Shown here: positions 6,033 through 7,029 of the stretch, one piece after another
How positions within the stretch are numbered: the stretch's first letter is position 1
Layout: every line of letters begins with the position of its first letter
Origin: Acidobacteriota bacterium
GTDB lineage: Bacteria; Acidobacteriota; Thermoanaerobaculia; Multivoradales; UBA5704
NCBI GenBank assembly: GCA_003223675.1
Contig: QHVW01000831.1
Span: 1-7,029, forward strand
Length of the DNA stretch: 7,029 bases
Direction: 5' to 3'
Made by a program: the position numbers and the translations under genes
The notes under the pieces: model-generated
Database searches by the model: none
Seen by the model: the letters and a program-made list of their open reading frames with translations, nothing else
Told to the model about the DNA's origin: nothing

Positions 6033-6705
6033 TCAGTGGCGGTGGTCGTGCAGCACCCGATGGGGCACGCCGTGGGTGACCAGCTCGACCGGGCAGCCGT
6101 AGACCTCCTCCATCACCTCCAGGGAGAGCTCGGGGCCGCCGTGGTAGAAGAGCTTGCGGTTGATGCAGGCGATCCGCTTCACCATCGGGGCGAGGGAGGT
6201 GACGTCGTGGGTGACCACCACGATGGGGATCGCGCGGTTGAGATCCTCCAGCAACTCGCGCAGGGTCTCGCGCGACTCGGCGTCGATCGAGGCCGTGGGC
6301 TCGTCCAGGAAGAGGACCTCCGGCTCGGAGACCAGGGCGCGGGCGATCAGCGCCCGCTGGAGCTGCCCGCCCGAGACCTCGGAGGCGTGGGAGCGGGCCA
6401 CGCCGGTCAGGCCCAGGCGCTCGAGGGCCCCCTCGGCGGCGGCGCGGTCCTCGCGCGAGTAGGGGCGCAGGACGCTGCGGCGGCCGAGGCGGCCCATCAG
6501 CACCATGTCGGAGATCCGCAAAGGGAAATCGCGGTCGAAGGTCGAGAACTGCGGCACGTAGCCGAGCCCCGCCGTTGGGGCCGATGACCGCCAGGAAGTC
6601 GCGGGGCTCGATGGCCAGGCTCACGTGATCGAGCACCACCTCCCGGCCGTAGCCGAAGGTGACGCCGCGAACCTCGACCAGGGGCCCCTCCCTGGGATCA
6701 ACCAT
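6033..6705 (-). pseudogene. znuC: ZnuC-like ABC ATPase with internal deletion and frameshift at Walker A
   Basis: The first 46 codons (ATG at 6703-6705 down to about 6568) encode a normal ATPase N-terminus: VEVRGVTFGYG, then DFLAVIGPNGG. The frame then becomes meaningless Arg/Pro/Ala-rich sequence. In another frame, from about 6566 to the stop at 6033, the rest follows: LGYVPQF (Q-loop), SGGQLQRALIARAL (ABC signature), VLFLDEPTASID (Walker B), VVVTHD (H-loop) and a His-rich end HDHRH. In this family about 35-40 residues normally separate GPNG from YVPQ. Here they are almost adjacent, so the GKS/T of Walker A and the following helix are missing, and the deleted length is not a multiple of three. 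As written, no working ATPase can be made. It may be a real lesion, possibly strain-specific, or an assembly collapse; the intact downstream frame and permease argue that it is recent or artefactual. The start overlaps the upstream gene's stop by eight bases; AGGAGG lies nine bases before it. Confidence 0.8.
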
Positions 6706-7029
6706 GGGGGAGGGCCTCCTGGAGATCGCGCGAGACCCGCTGGAGGTTGCCGAGCCAGTCGGGGTCCTGGGGATCGGCCACCAGCACGCGCCCGCCCACG
6801 GCCTCGGCGATCACCTGGGCGCTCTTGCGGGGGAAGCCGGCCTGGACGAAGACGACCTTGATCCTCTCGCGCCGCGCCCGGTCGATGAGCTGGATCAGCC
6901 GTTGCGCGCTCGGCTCCTTCCCCTCGGCCTCGATCGCCACCTGCTGCAGCCCGTACTCGCGGGCGAAGTACCCCCACGTGGGGTGGTAGACCATGAAGCG
7001 GCCCCCCTGCGTGCCCGCCAGACGCGCCC
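6698..7029 (-). CDS. znuA: Metal-binding lipoprotein of a Zn/Mn ABC importer (ZnuA-like), C-terminal part only
   Basis: The frame is open from the right edge to a stop at 6698-6700, giving 109 residues that form the C-terminal third of a cluster A-I substrate-binding protein. The stretch FMVYHPTWGYFAREYGL contains the His that serves as a metal ligand in ZnuA relatives. It is followed by IEAEGKEPSAQRL and the strand-helix-strand unit IKVVFVQAGFPRKSAQVIAEAVGG. The family's late acidic ligand probably lies in the VADPQDPDW region. The protein would be periplasmic or lipid-anchored and hand the metal to the permease. The GKEPS motif favours zinc, but specificity is not certain. It is first of the three transporter genes in this window and overlaps the ATPase start by eight bases, indicating one operon. 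Its N-terminus and the operon promoter are outside the window. Confidence 0.85.
   Translation of the reverse strand, partial: ARLAGTQGGRFMVYHPTWGYFAREYGLQQVAIEAEGKEPSAQRLIQLIDRARRERIKVVFVQAGFPRKSAQVIAEAVGGRVLVADPQDPDWLGNLQRVSRDLQEALPHG

Noticed and set aside
5886..6587. Plus-strand open frame of 233 codons, rich in Gly, His, Ala and Val
   Set aside because: It is the reverse shadow of the permease and ATPase, whose motifs on the minus strand are unmistakable.
5101..6705. Long minus-strand open frame of 534 codons covering the transporter genes
   Set aside because: Only its first 46 residues are ATPase-like. After the lesion it becomes Arg/Ala/Pro/Gly-rich sequence without motifs, lying over the real ATPase and permease frames, so it is a GC-driven shadow.

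Overview
The window is high-GC bacterial DNA with no RNA gene, CRISPR array, insertion sequence or phage gene that I can see. A precise phylum cannot be fixed. A baeRF-family protein beside a DUF1598-type secreted protein fits planctomycete-like, acidobacterial or related soil and sediment lineages, but that is inference.

Layout, left to right. (1) 1-1041, minus strand: a baeRF (bacterial archaeo-eukaryotic release factor-like) protein missing only its C-terminus, which runs off the left edge. (2) 1139-1354, minus strand: a small exported protein with eight cysteines. (3) 1355-1534: a 180-base divergent intergenic region with small stem-loops and no clear promoter. (4) 1535-5236, plus strand: a tight three-gene operon. 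It encodes a DUF1598-like exported, possibly lipidated protein of 677 aa with a long unassigned C-terminal part, then a 200-aa caspase/CHAT-like protein with an unusual His/Cys pair, then a 355-aa protein with two membrane helices followed by a canonical CHAT cysteine-peptidase domain. The genes are spaced by a 4-base overlap and a 1-base gap. (5) 5202-7029, minus strand, convergent: a Zn/Mn ABC importer of the ZnuABC type, consisting of a complete permease, an ATPase with a deletion and frameshift in its Walker A region, and the C-terminal third of the metal-binding lipoprotein, cut by the right edge.

The three-gene operon is the candidate for an undescribed system. It looks lower in GC than both flanks in sampled rows and sits between housekeeping-type genes, as an acquired module would. 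CHAT peptidases serve as effectors or processing proteases in several bacterial conflict systems. Here one is membrane-anchored with its catalytic domain predicted in the cytoplasm, one is small and apparently soluble, and both are coupled to an exported protein. A proteolytic sensor/effector or envelope-signalling role is plausible but unproven. Two other points stand out: the znuC-like ATPase lacks the Walker A lysine as sequenced, and the convergent 3' ends overlap by 35 bases inside an 8-bp inverted repeat whose arms each contain one of the two stop codons.
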